Both the position numbers and the translations under genes were made by a program. A DNA stretch of 64,000 nt from Kibdelosporangium philippinense. Lineage in GTDB: Bacteria > Actinomycetota > Actinomycetes > Mycobacteriales > Pseudonocardiaceae. Shown here piece after piece: positions 8,541 through 16,371 of the stretch. Numbering within the stretch: position 1 is the first letter of the stretch; each line of letters opens with the position of its first letter. The notes below the pieces were generated by a model, which made no database searches, was not told the origin of the DNA, and saw only the letters and a list, made by a program, of their open reading frames with translations. The stretch spans positions 620,001-684,000 of the forward strand of contig NZ_JAJVCN010000001.1 of NCBI RefSeq assembly GCF_021390435.2, read 5' to 3'.

Positions 8541-8614
8541 GCAGGATTCGGCGCGGCGTGTGATCAGACCGAAGGTCGGGCATGGTGACAGCGTGCCGAA
8601 CGAGCAAAGATCAA

Positions 8615-8706
8615 TGGTCATCTGGCCGATGGATCTCTGGTCGTTTGGCCGCTGACCCCATGGTCAAACAGTCGCAATGCTGGTGGTCATCTGGCTGCTT
8701 ATGAAA
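8615..8706. repeat. Tandem 23-bp repeat array without an adjacent gene
   Basis: Four units start with tggtca or tggtcg at 8615, 8638, 8661 and 8684, all exactly 23 bp apart. Units 1 and 4 share tggtcatctggc. No intact gene starts next to it. The position, just to the left of a hairpin and MBL copy 4, matches that of the 2061-2121 array beside copy 2. It is probably the promoter or operator remnant of a lost gene. Confidence 0.7.
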
Positions 8707-8737
8707 CGGTCACCTCACCGGCCAGGCAATGTGCGGA

Positions 8738-8784
8738 CACGAGACGACGGAGCCGCCCTGCGCGATCGGCGGCTCCGTCTCGTG
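8738..8784. terminator. Hairpin beside MBL copy 4
   Basis: cacgaga plus cggagccgcc on the left (8738-8757, with a 3-base bulge) pairs with ggcggctccg plus tctcgtg on the right (8768-8784). This makes a long stem with a 10-base loop, just downstream of the copy 4 stop codon. Confidence 0.6.
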
Positions 8785-8796
8785 CAAGGCGGGGAC

Positions 8797-8988
8797 TTAC
8801 CAGCCGCGGGAGCGCCATTCGTCGATGTGGGGCTTCTGCTCGCCCAAGGTCGAGTCGCCGCCGTGGCCTGGGTAGAACCAGGTGTTGTCGGGCAAGACGT
8901 CAAAGATCCGCGACGAGACGTCGTTGATCAGCGACTCGAAGTCCGAAGGTGACGTGGTTCGGCCCACCCCTCCAGGAAACAGAGTATC
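8797..8988 (-). pseudogene. MBL-fold hydrolase 3' fragment, copy 4
   Basis: Open frame from DTLFPGGVGRT to DEWRSRGW and TAA. It is the most divergent copy in sequence (for example GHGGDST instead of GHGDDST) but remains unfrozen by stops or frameshifts, with the same breakpoint as the others. Confidence 0.9.
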
Positions 8989-9003
8989 ACTTTAGCGGTG
9001 AAG
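8984..9003 (-). other. Conserved breakpoint core, copy 4
   Basis: The minus strand reads CTTCACCGCTAAAGTGATAC, 16 of 20 identical to the copy 2/3/5 core. TTCACCGCT and GATAC are conserved. Confidence 0.5.
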
Positions 9004-9027
9004 AAGTCCGTGTCAGTGATGTCCTGT

Positions 9028-9150
9028 CGAACCTGGTCCCCGACCAGATCCGTAGCGCTGCAAGGTCATTGAAGTCCTCAGCCGTGGCTGTGGCCCTTGC
9101 CTTGGACTCGATGCAGACGATCTGGTCGTCCACCCGTTCGAGGACCACAC
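9028..9150 (-). pseudogene. Remnant of a DUF4143 ATPase C-terminus
   Basis: On the minus strand it reads VVLERVDDQIVCIESKARATATAEDFNDLAALR. This aligns with the nuclease-like end of ATPase-1 (VVLEREDGQIVGIESKARDT...), encoded at ~840-965. Only this piece remains. Like ATPase-1 beside copy 1, it sits directly beside an MBL fragment (copy 4) in the same orientation, so it seems to be the leftover of an earlier ATPase module. Confidence 0.75.
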
Positions 9151-9157
9151 CTGTGAG

Positions 9158-9236
9158 CATACGGAAGTAATGAGTGTGTATTTGCGGAAGACAAGGCCTC
9201 GTACTTGCGGAAGTTAAGTTGCGTGAATGCGGAAGA
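9158..9236 (+). repeat. Tandem 22/23-bp repeat array upstream of ATPase-2
   Basis: cggaag occurs at 9164, 9186, 9209 and 9231 (spacing 22, 23, 22), within the wider motif ttgcggaag. The last unit ends 17 bp before the ATPase-2 start codon at 9254. The sequence is unrelated to the array upstream of ATPase-1 but the period is the same. Probably an operator. Confidence 0.75.
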
Positions 9237-9253
9237 TCTGACACCCTGTCCGG

Positions 9254-10534
9254 GTGGATGGAGCGCTGACGGGCCTAGCTGATCGATGGTTGACGGCCGT
9301 GCTCGCTGATCGCCTTGCGGAGGAGCCGACTGTGGTCCTTAACGGGCCAAGGACGGTCGGGAAGAGCACGCTGTTGAGTTCTCTGGCACAGCGCCTTGGC
9401 AAGGTAGTGGTCGACTGCGACGACCCCGCGACGCGTGCTGCCGTTCGGAACGATCCGGGGCGCTTCGTCGCTGGACCCGGCACGGTGCTGATCGACGAAT
9501 ACCAGCACGTCCCGGAGGTGCTTGATGCGATCAAGGCTGAACTGAACCGTGATCTACGTCCAGGGAGGTATGTCCTTGCCGGTTCCACGAGGTACTCGAC
9601 ACTGCCGCAAGCTGGGCAGTCGCTGACGGGCAGGGTCGACATCCTCGATGTGTTGCCATTGGCCCAGATGGAAATCGACGGGAACGCGAGCGAGCCATTG
9701 GTCCATCGGTTGCTTCAGGGCATGACATCGCCGCCCGTTGCCGAGCCGTCCCCAACGACTCGAGACGAGTACGCCCGACGCGTGACGTCGGGAGGTATGC
9801 CGGTGGCTTTGCGGCGGCCTCCTGGGCGCTCACGTTCCCGCTGGTTCAGCAACTATCTCGATCTCGTTGTCGAGCGCGATGTGATCGAGTTGAGCCGAGT
9901 CCGGCAACGCGAGATGCTGCCCCGACTCCTCAACCAACTGGCCGCCAGGTCTGGGCAGGTGTTGAACATCGCCTCGGCTGCTCAGGCGATCGGGATGGAG
10001 AAGAGCAGCGCAGAGAACTACCTGCGCCTCCTGGAAGCGGTATTCCTCATTCAACGCTTGCCCGCTTGGGGTACAACCCTGGGATCGCGGATAGCGCGTC
10101 ATCCCAAGGTTTATCTTGTCGACGCCGGAGTCATGGCTTGGCTGCTCGGCCTGACTCCAGCGAAAATCTCCCAAGGCGATCCCGCTGTGCTGACCGAGTA
10201 CGGGCACCTAGTCGAGACCTTTGCGGTGGGTGAGATTCTCAAGCAGGTCAGCTGGTGGGATGCGCCTGTCGCGGTCGGGCACTTTCGCACCGCCGCAGCA
10301 GACGAGGTCGATCTTGTCCTGGAACGCGATGATGGCGCGGTTATCGCGTTTGAGATCAAGGCAGGAACCCGTATCCACGGCGAGGATCTGCGTGGGATCC
10401 GGGCCTTGCGCAACAGGCTTGGCAATCGCCTCCTGACCGCGGTCATCCTCTACACCGGTGCTTTGTCGTACACCCACGATGACGGGATTTTGGTATTGCC
10501 CCTTGACACGTTGTGGACGCCACGTTGGCGGTGA
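9254..10534 (+). CDS. AAA ATPase with DUF4143 nuclease-like C-terminus (ATPase-2)
   Basis: 426 residues. The P-loop is GPRTVGKST (31-39), Walker B is TVLIDEYQ (Asp81-Glu82), and GRYVLAGSTRYST resembles a sensor strand. The central region (LNIASAAQAIGMEKSSAENYLRLLEA) looks like the winged helix usual in this family. The C-terminus has a PD-(D/E)XK-like pattern: DEVDLVLERDD then AFEIKAG. It shares the architecture of ATPase-1 but only moderate sequence identity. GTG at 9254 is used; no strong ribosome-binding site is visible, and the repeats end close to the start. Its function in the island is unknown. Confidence 0.85.
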   Translation: MDGALTGLADRWLTAVLADRLAEEPTVVLNGPRTVGKSTLLSSLAQRLGKVVVDCDDPATRAAVRNDPGRFVAGPGTVLIDEYQHVPEVLDAIKAELNRDLRPGRYVLAGSTRYSTLPQAGQSLTGRVDILDVLPLAQMEIDGNASEPLVHRLLQGMTSPPVAEPSPTTRDEYARRVTSGGMPVALRRPPGRSRSRWFSNYLDLVVERDVIELSRVRQREMLPRLLNQLAARSGQVLNIASAAQAIGMEKSSAENYLRLLEAVFLIQRLPAWGTTLGSRIARHPKVYLVDAGVMAWLLGLTPAKISQGDPAVLTEYGHLVETFAVGEILKQVSWWDAPVAVGHFRTAAADEVDLVLERDDGAVIAFEIKAGTRIHGEDLRGIRALRNRLGNRLLTAVILYTGALSYTHDDGILVLPLDTLWTPRWR

Positions 10535-10704
10535 ATATCCCCGACACGGCGTTGACGCCAGCAACACAGGCCAGCCGACCCGTCGATGCCGCCTGGGCCC
10601 CGGATCTCCGTCCCGCACTCGAACACCACGGCATCCATGTCCGGGACGAGTTGATGCTGTCCGAACTCATCACCGATCTGTCGGCTGCCGCCACCGCTCC
10701 CTGA
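10513..10704 (+). CDS. Small hypothetical protein
   Basis: A possible 63-residue protein (GTG start) overlapping the last 22 bases of ATPase-2 in another frame. The composition (acidic, LMLSELITDLSAAA near the end) is plausible for a small partner protein. No family is recognised and there is no clear ribosome-binding site. It may be spurious. Confidence 0.25.
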   Translation: MDATLAVNIPDTALTPATQASRPVDAAWAPDLRPALEHHGIHVRDELMLSELITDLSAAATAP

Positions 10705-10783
10705 GCCCGAACACTCCGATCCGGTCCTGGCGGGCGTCCGGACTATGTTGGGGCCTGTTCGGCACAGCGATGGGAGATACCAC

Positions 10784-11908
10784 GTGGATCTGTTGGAGCG
10801 GGCCGGCGAGCTCAAGGGAATGCTCGTCGACTTCGCCATGTCGCCCCGGTTCGACGTCGAGCTGACGGCGGTGATCTGGCAGAGTTTCCCGGGCGGGGTG
10901 GTAACCGACGAGGCCGAGTTCACGATGGTCCTCGACCACTTCGCGTTGCAGCATGAACTCCGGTCGGGCGGCACGGTGGTCGAAGCGTTCGTGACGGCCA
11001 ACCCTGAACTGCCCGATGTCGAACGCGACATGCTGCTGGACTGGCGGGACGTGGTCGAGGGCATCTTCGAGGTGCGAGGCAAGGACCGTGACGCGGTGCT
11101 GTTGTTCAACTTCGTGGACGAGCTGACCTACCGGACCCGGTCGACTCTTGGCCGCAAGGCATTCACGCCGCTGAGGAAAAGCATGATCGTCGTGGGGCGG
11201 GTTGTCCGGGTCGACAGCGACTGGGTGGTCAGTGGCAACCTCGCTGCCTTTCCCGCCTCGGCTCGCGACCAGATGCTGGCCGCCGCTGCCCAGGAGGCGA
11301 TGCGCAATCCGGCAGCTGCCTTCCGTAATCCGGAGAAGTTGGCCGAGGCTCGCCGCCTCATGACCGAGCAACATGACCTGTTCGTCGACCTGTTCGGCGC
11401 CGATCTCATCGTCGTGCCCGGCTCCGAGGTGCCTGGCAAGGTCACCGAGTTCTACCACCATGTGGCCCGGCAGGTCCGACCTGACGCTGGGCCGCCCGAT
11501 CCCGACCGGCTCGGCCTGGACGGTGAGGAACTGCTCAGCGCCGAACACGTCGCGATCCACTTCGTGCCCGGCGAGGGCCTGAGCTTCTACCCCGATTTCC
11601 ATCTGGTCGAGGAGGCGTTCGTCAACCCTGCGTTGCTCTCACGTCGTCGTTACCGCGAGGCCCTTACCGACTTGCTGCGCGACCCCGACACCTCCCCGGA
11701 ACCACTTCGGCAGCTCGCGGCACGCGACCAGAGCAGCGCGAACGTCGTGTTCGGGAAACTTCTCAAGCGCAAGGGCTTTCGCTGGGACACCGAAGGAGAG
11801 GCCCTCCTACGTCGGCACAAGCCTGGCTACTTCGACGGATCACAGCTGCCCCGAACCGTCCCGCTTTCCAAGACCTTGTCCGACGCCCTCCAACGGTCCC
11901 GCCCGTGA
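10784..11908 (+). CDS. Hypothetical protein, island cargo
   Basis: 374 residues with no recognised family. The protein is soluble, without signal peptide or membrane segments, and mixed alpha/beta. Features that could help a search include SPRFDVELTAVIWQSFPGG near the N-terminus, VVGRVVRVDSDWVVSGN in the middle, a helical segment NPEKLAEARRLMTEQHDLFVDLFGADLIVVPG, and a basic C-terminus. GTG at 10784 is preferred because GGGAG at 10772-10776 is well spaced; an ATG at 10745 is in frame. It follows ATPase-2 in the same direction and is the last gene before MBL copy 5. Confidence 0.65.
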   Translation: MDLLERAGELKGMLVDFAMSPRFDVELTAVIWQSFPGGVVTDEAEFTMVLDHFALQHELRSGGTVVEAFVTANPELPDVERDMLLDWRDVVEGIFEVRGKDRDAVLLFNFVDELTYRTRSTLGRKAFTPLRKSMIVVGRVVRVDSDWVVSGNLAAFPASARDQMLAAAAQEAMRNPAAAFRNPEKLAEARRLMTEQHDLFVDLFGADLIVVPGSEVPGKVTEFYHHVARQVRPDAGPPDPDRLGLDGEELLSAEHVAIHFVPGEGLSFYPDFHLVEEAFVNPALLSRRRYREALTDLLRDPDTSPEPLRQLAARDQSSANVVFGKLLKRKGFRWDTEGEALLRRHKPGYFDGSQLPRTVPLSKTLSDALQRSRP

Positions 11909-12013
11909 CCGCACCACCGATCGACTGCCCGACAGGCGTTTGCAGCCACGGACAGTACTGAGCCTGGTCCAGCAATATGGGAGGTCGATAGCCCATTCTA
12001 TTGCCCCTGCGGC

Positions 12014-12046
12014 AATGGGGCCGCCTACTGGTTAGACAGCCCCATT
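12014..12046. terminator. Hairpin beside MBL copy 5
   Basis: aatggggc (12014-12021) pairs with gccccatt (12039-12046) around a 17-base loop. An overlapping alternative (gcccc/ggggc at ~12004-12021) is also possible. It lies 8 bp downstream of the copy 5 stop codon. Confidence 0.45.
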
Positions 12047-12053
12047 CGGATGG

Positions 12054-12245
12054 TCACCAGCCGCGTTCGCGCCATTCGTCGATGTGCGGTTTCTGCTCGC
12101 CCAAAGTCGAGTCGTCGCCGTGGCCCGGGTAGAACCAGGTGTCGTCCGGCAGGACGTCGAACAGGCGCGAAGAAACGTCGTTGATCAAAGACGTGAAGTT
12201 CTCCGGTGAGGAAGTTTTTCCAACCCCTCCCGGAAACAGCGTATC
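12054..12245 (-). pseudogene. MBL-fold hydrolase 3' fragment, copy 5
   Basis: Open frame from DTLFPGGVGKT to RERGW and TGA. By eye its 63 residues differ from those of the intact enzyme at about four positions (S164T, G174S, D178N, S222E), with many more silent base changes. It is the copy nearest the intact gene and is part of the duplicated oxygenase module. Confidence 0.9.
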
Positions 12246-12260
12246 GCGTCAGCGGTGAAC
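12241..12260 (-). other. Conserved breakpoint core, copy 5
   Basis: The minus strand reads GTTCACCGCTGACGCGATAC, identical to copies 2 and 3. Confidence 0.6.
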
Positions 12261-12405
12261 ATATCGACACGACACGGTCATGACGCTCGTGAGGTACCTG
12301 TGACCGGTACGAGCAGGGAAGATCTTCGGCGATCGCGGTAGGTGAGACCGTCTGGACGATCATGCACCCCGTTCTGCTCCGTCACCTTACGTTCGCGTTG
12401 ATGCG

Positions 12406-14673
12406 TCACCCCAACCTCGACGTCACCCATGCCAGGTCGGTCACGGCCTTGTGTCGCGTGTTCCTGGCGCGCGTGAATAGCTCGTCGGTCTTGGTCAGCA
12501 CCAGAGTGTATGGCCGCCCTTGCCGCCGGGTCTGGTGCCGCACGGGCAGGCCCGCCGAGTCGATCTGGGTGTGCATGTGCCGGCGTCCGTCTGTTGCCAG
12601 CGGCCACTCGAAGATCCGCCGTGACCGTGAGTTGAGAAACGTCCTCAGCGTGTCACAGAGGTCGCACCTGCATCCGGTCCATTCGATCGACCAGTCGTCT
12701 TCGTCGCGTTGCGGCCTCGCGATGATCCTGCCGAGCCGCTGCGCGCAATCCCGCGCGACCGTGTCAAACCCTGCCATCCGCCGCGCCTCTGCGAGACGCA
12801 GCGCTGGCATCAGACATTCCAGTGCGTTGTCCCCATACTCGCGCAGCGCTGCCGTGATCTCGTCGCATAGCTTGTCGTCGGCCGCTTCCAGTAGCCGCAC
12901 CAACGGCGAGCTCAGGTTTTCCAGCTGCGGCTGGCGGACCTCGCTTCGCGCGGTGGTGGTCCAGAGCCGGATCTCGCCGTCCAGCCAGCCCCAGGTTTTA
13001 GCGGCCAGTAGCCGTGCCACCTCTGGGCTCCCGGCGGTACGCAACGTCCCGCACAGCTCCGGCAGCCCTTCGACCCACTCGGACCGGTCGGTTGCGAAAT
13101 GGCGCCTCGGCTCGAACCATCCTTCGATGACGTTGCGCGTCCAGTCCTCGCCGTAGCGTCCGGCTGCTGCTGCCAGCCTGCCCGCGTGTTCCTGCGTGAT
13201 GGACTGCATTCGGAACGGTTCCAGCAGCATCGCCGCTGTCCCGGCGGCGTCCAGGCCCGCCGCGACGTCTAGGGCCGCATCGAGCAGTGCCGGCTGTGCT
13301 CCTGCTTTCTTCCAGAATGGCGCGAGCGACTCCGCTGCGGCACGTGCGCCGTCCAGGTCTCCGGCGTCGATGCGGTCGCGGAGCTCGTGGAGAGCCCACT
13401 GCGATCCGGCTTCGGCACGCGCCGCGAATGCCCGGTCCCGCGGCCACAAGACGATCGCGGCCCGCCGGTACCATCGGTCCAGCGTGTTGCCGTAGTTGCC
13501 CATGTAGCCCTCGTACTCGGACTGGTAGGGCTCCAGGCGCGCACTCGGAGTGGCGGCGCATACCTCGTGGTCAGGGACGTGTAGCGAGATCGGCTCGCCG
13601 TCGGCGTCGTCCAGGCTGGTCCACCAGCCGAGGGTGATCTCGTTGTCTATCAGTTCGTTGAGCTGAAAGTCGTCGGGATCCTCGCCCGGGCCGCGCTCTT
13701 CCTCGTCTTCGTCCTCGTAGTAGTCGTGGTCGTTCCACGGGTCGCTGTGGGATGGCAGGGCGTCCCAGGTCTCCTTCACCTCCGCGAGTGCCAGCACTGT
13801 CTCGCATCCGGCCTGCTGCGCCGCGGCGCGTACCAGCGCGGCCCGCTCCGCGTCGGCGCCTTTGAGCCGGCGCCAGTCCAGGCCCCGCTGGGTGTATTCG
13901 TGGTCGAGCAGGAAGACCAGCCGGTTTGGTGTGCCGAGGTCGCGGCCGCCGTACGGCGAGGTGGCGGGCGTGGTGAAGTGCTCGGTCAGGCACTGCACCA
14001 GCTCGGTGGCAGGGCCAATCTCCGGAACCGGGGGCTCGGTGGCAGCCAGCAGATTGAACGTGATCGTCACCCGGTATCCGGACCTGACGGGCGTGACCTG
14101 GTGGCGGCAGTCGGCGTAGAACGCGACGAAGGTCAGCTCTTCCTTCGAGGCGCGGTAGGCCCTGGTCTCGCCGGCGTGGTCGATGACCAGTTCCCCGCCG
14201 GTGTGCGCCGAGGGCAGTGACACCACCAGCGTGCCCACCATGGCGTCGTGCTTTTCTGAGTCCTGGTGGGGAAGGAAGAACTGTCCCTTGCCGTAGACCA
14301 GCATTGAGTGCGGCTCGGCCCGCAGCCGTGCCGTCCGCGGGAGCGCGAGCTCGTCACGGAAATGTTCCAGCGCGCGGTCCAGCAGCGCCGCCCAGCCGGG
14401 TCCGCCGAGCGTGATCTGATCCGGAGTGAGCTCCCACGTGTCACGCACGCTGGCGTCGGTCAGCGTCTCTTCCCTTCGCCCGAACATCGCCGACCGCGCT
14501 ACTGCGATCAGCTTCTTCGCCATGGGTGCGCGGACCGGAAGGCTCACCGGGCCTACGCCGGACACCTCAAGCTGGAGCAACTGCGCCTGCGCCAGCAGTT
14601 GAGCACTGAACGACCCGGTCGGCTCGGAGTCTCCGAGCAATCGCGCCAGCCGTTCCCGCGCCGTCTTCGCCAT
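12406..14673 (-). CDS. 2OG-Fe(II) oxygenase with long C-terminal extension (oxygenase-2)
   Basis: 755 residues, a close paralogue of oxygenase-1. Iron and 2-oxoglutarate ligands are conserved: His136, Asp138, His191 and Arg201. The acidic linker is present in a shortened form (YYEDEDEEERGPGEDPDD), and the C-terminal two thirds aligns along its whole length. ATG at 14673 corresponds to the oxygenase-1 start (MAKTARERLARLL) and has GAGGAC in front; an in-frame upstream ATG at 14841 would add residues with no counterpart in the paralogue. Both copies intact and free of frameshifts suggests selection on function. Confidence 0.8.
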   Translation of the reverse strand: MAKTARERLARLLGDSEPTGSFSAQLLAQAQLLQLEVSGVGPVSLPVRAPMAKKLIAVARSAMFGRREETLTDASVRDTWELTPDQITLGGPGWAALLDRALEHFRDELALPRTARLRAEPHSMLVYGKGQFFLPHQDSEKHDAMVGTLVVSLPSAHTGGELVIDHAGETRAYRASKEELTFVAFYADCRHQVTPVRSGYRVTITFNLLAATEPPVPEIGPATELVQCLTEHFTTPATSPYGGRDLGTPNRLVFLLDHEYTQRGLDWRRLKGADAERAALVRAAAQQAGCETVLALAEVKETWDALPSHSDPWNDHDYYEDEDEEERGPGEDPDDFQLNELIDNEITLGWWTSLDDADGEPISLHVPDHEVCAATPSARLEPYQSEYEGYMGNYGNTLDRWYRRAAIVLWPRDRAFAARAEAGSQWALHELRDRIDAGDLDGARAAAESLAPFWKKAGAQPALLDAALDVAAGLDAAGTAAMLLEPFRMQSITQEHAGRLAAAAGRYGEDWTRNVIEGWFEPRRHFATDRSEWVEGLPELCGTLRTAGSPEVARLLAAKTWGWLDGEIRLWTTTARSEVRQPQLENLSSPLVRLLEAADDKLCDEITAALREYGDNALECLMPALRLAEARRMAGFDTVARDCAQRLGRIIARPQRDEDDWSIEWTGCRCDLCDTLRTFLNSRSRRIFEWPLATDGRRHMHTQIDSAGLPVRHQTRRQGRPYTLVLTKTDELFTRARNTRHKAVTDLAWVTSRLG

Positions 14674-15105
14674 GTGTCCTCGCTCGCGTTCGCCGTACTT
14701 TTCGCGGCCAGACTGTAGTCGCGGGCGACGGGAATCGGACAGCGACCGTTTTCGGCCGAAGGCCGCGCGGGCGCTTATGGCGGCGGCGGTCTGTGGCGGT
14801 GGTCCTTGGGAAGAACACACCGTGGTCGTGGCCACTGCCATCGCCGCTTACGGGTGAATTCAGCAGGCGTACGGAATGCACAACAACGATTCGCCTGTCC
14901 TGTCCACAGTGGACCACGTCGAGCTCGGCGAAGCTTACGCCGACGACGGAATCACCCCGTCGACTCAGTAGGTCAGGTCCCTGTTGGCTGCCGCAGCGCA
15001 CTCTCTTGACTACGCATCCCGGGGTGCATGCATGTCACCACGTCGAATAGTTGCGATGTTAGCAACTCGATGTCATAGTGAGTTGCGAAGGGGAGGAGTG
15101 TGGTT
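14674..15105. other. Divergent intergenic region, oxygenase-2 / XRE-ImmA
   Basis: About 430 bp without a gene. The left half carries the oxygenase-2 upstream region shared with oxygenase-1, including ctgtccacagtggacca at ~14899. The right end carries the promoter and operator of the XRE-ImmA gene. Nothing else was identified. Confidence 0.5.
15049..15086 (+). promoter_or_regulatory. Promoter and operator half-sites of the XRE-ImmA operon
   Basis: Three half-sites: agttgc (15049-15054), gcaact (15062-15067) and agttgc (15081-15086), giving two inverted pairs. A possible promoter, ttgcga (15051-15056) and catagt (15074-15079) with 17 bp spacing, is covered by them. Autorepression by the XRE domain is the likely reading. 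Confidence 0.55.
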
Positions 15106-16371
15106 ATGGCTGAAGGACTGACTGGGTTGGAGGCTCTGGGGCTCGATGAGCTTGCGGAGTCGACTTCTGAAGACTTGAGGTCGGCAGAGGTCGGAGCTCG
15201 TGTTGCGGCGGCACGTCATCGGGCTGGAATGACAGGTACAGAGCTCGGCGCCGCGGTCGGGCTTCGGAAGGACCAGATCTCGAAGATCGAATCCGGTAAG
15301 CGTCGATTGGATGTTGGTGAGCTTCCCGGTATCGCTGCCGCTCTTGGTGTGACAGTGCGTTACCTGTTGGGTCAGTCGGAGCGTCCTGGTTTGGCAATGG
15401 CGGCGCGGCTTGCCGCGGGTGTGGGGCCGGAGGCGACTCGCTCTGCCCGTCGACGTGCCCGGCAGTTGCTTGAACTGGATGATCTCTTAGGGCAGGTGGC
15501 GGGCATGCCGCCAGCACGACCAAGCCAGGCAGGAGCGGTGGTGCTGGAACAGGCTCGTTCTGGCTTCACTGTTCGGCCGCGGTCGAAGGTGACCGCACAG
15601 GCTCAAGGCTTAGAACTGGCTGAGCTAACGCGCCGTGAACTCGACTTGGGTAGTGACGCGCTCGGTGACCTTGCGGCGCTGTTGGAACAGCACTTTGCCG
15701 TTGATGTGGCATTGTCTCCGTTGGGTACAGATGCTGATGGATTGTGCGTACATGGCGAGCATTCTGCGCTTATTCTGGCCAGCAGTGACTTTCCTGATGG
15801 GCACCTCCGGTTCACGTTGGCACACGAGCTGGCGCACCACTTGCTCGGTGACCCACGAGAAGTTATCGAGGAGATCGAGCATGACATGTTCGCTGGCAAT
15901 GCTGAAGAATGGCGGGCGAATGCCTTCGCTGCGCATCTACTGATGCCTGAGCGGGGCATTCGCTCGGTTCTTGAGTGGCTCGGGGCAGGGCAGGGGCAAG
16001 TCAGCGAGCGAGCCGTTGTTGCGCTGATGGAGCACTTCGGTGTGTCGATGGCTGCGCTGGTCTATCAGCTGAATACCATCGGGGTAATAGATTACGAGGC
16101 TGGGAAGCGGTTGCGTGACCAGAATCGCGTGCGCACATTGATTTCGCGGCATCGCGATGTGGCGCCGACCGAAGCTGCCACAATCGTGCGCAGGGTGCAC
16201 CGAGCGCCCGAGCGACTGGCTCGGCATGCGTTGGCCGCAGTTCGTGCGCAACGCCTGGGGCTGTCGGTGGTGGCAGCGCTTCTCGAACGTGACGATGACG
16301 AACACTTGTGGGAGTCCGTGATGGGCGACATCGTGACGGATGGTGACAATGGAGATGACATCGTTCTGTGA
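15106..16371 (+). CDS. XRE-family regulator fused to ImmA/IrrE metallopeptidase
   Basis: 421 residues. Residues ~28-90 form an XRE helix-turn-helix (GTELGAAVGLRKDQISKIES). Residues ~190-340 are an ImmA/IrrE (COG2856) zinc peptidase with HELAH (His240, Glu241, His244) and a downstream Glu in NAEEWRANAFAAHLL. ImmA-type peptidases cleave repressors or antitoxins after a stress signal, and XRE-COG2856 proteins have been predicted as antitoxins in two-gene modules. ATG at 15106 is chosen over GTG at 15100 because of spacing from AGGGGAGGAG. The stop overlaps the start of the PIN gene by 4 bases, so the two are co-translated. Confidence 0.88.
   Translation: MAEGLTGLEALGLDELAESTSEDLRSAEVGARVAAARHRAGMTGTELGAAVGLRKDQISKIESGKRRLDVGELPGIAAALGVTVRYLLGQSERPGLAMAARLAAGVGPEATRSARRRARQLLELDDLLGQVAGMPPARPSQAGAVVLEQARSGFTVRPRSKVTAQAQGLELAELTRRELDLGSDALGDLAALLEQHFAVDVALSPLGTDADGLCVHGEHSALILASSDFPDGHLRFTLAHELAHHLLGDPREVIEEIEHDMFAGNAEEWRANAFAAHLLMPERGIRSVLEWLGAGQGQVSERAVVALMEHFGVSMAALVYQLNTIGVIDYEAGKRLRDQNRVRTLISRHRDVAPTEAATIVRRVHRAPERLARHALAAVRAQRLGLSVVAALLERDDDEHLWESVMGDIVTDGDNGDDIVL

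Larger units (their letters stand above)
12054..14955. repeat. Segmental duplication, copy B (pairs with 3422-6195)
   Basis: Same content and order as 3422-6195: MBL fragment, spacer, oxygenase gene, upstream palindrome. The copies differ by scattered substitutions and small indels throughout, so this is not a very recent event or else the two modules arrived separately. Confidence 0.8.

Noticed and set aside
8615..9236. Short regular repeats as a possible CRISPR array
   Set aside because: The conserved core is only 6-12 bp and the period 22-23 bp, too short for repeat plus spacer. There are no cas genes.
15049..15067. gttgc-N7-gcaac near the XRE-ImmA promoter as a third site of the sugar-acid regulator
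   Set aside because: The arms match, but the position fits XRE autoregulation, the cargo is unrelated, and the spacer differs. Treated as coincidence.
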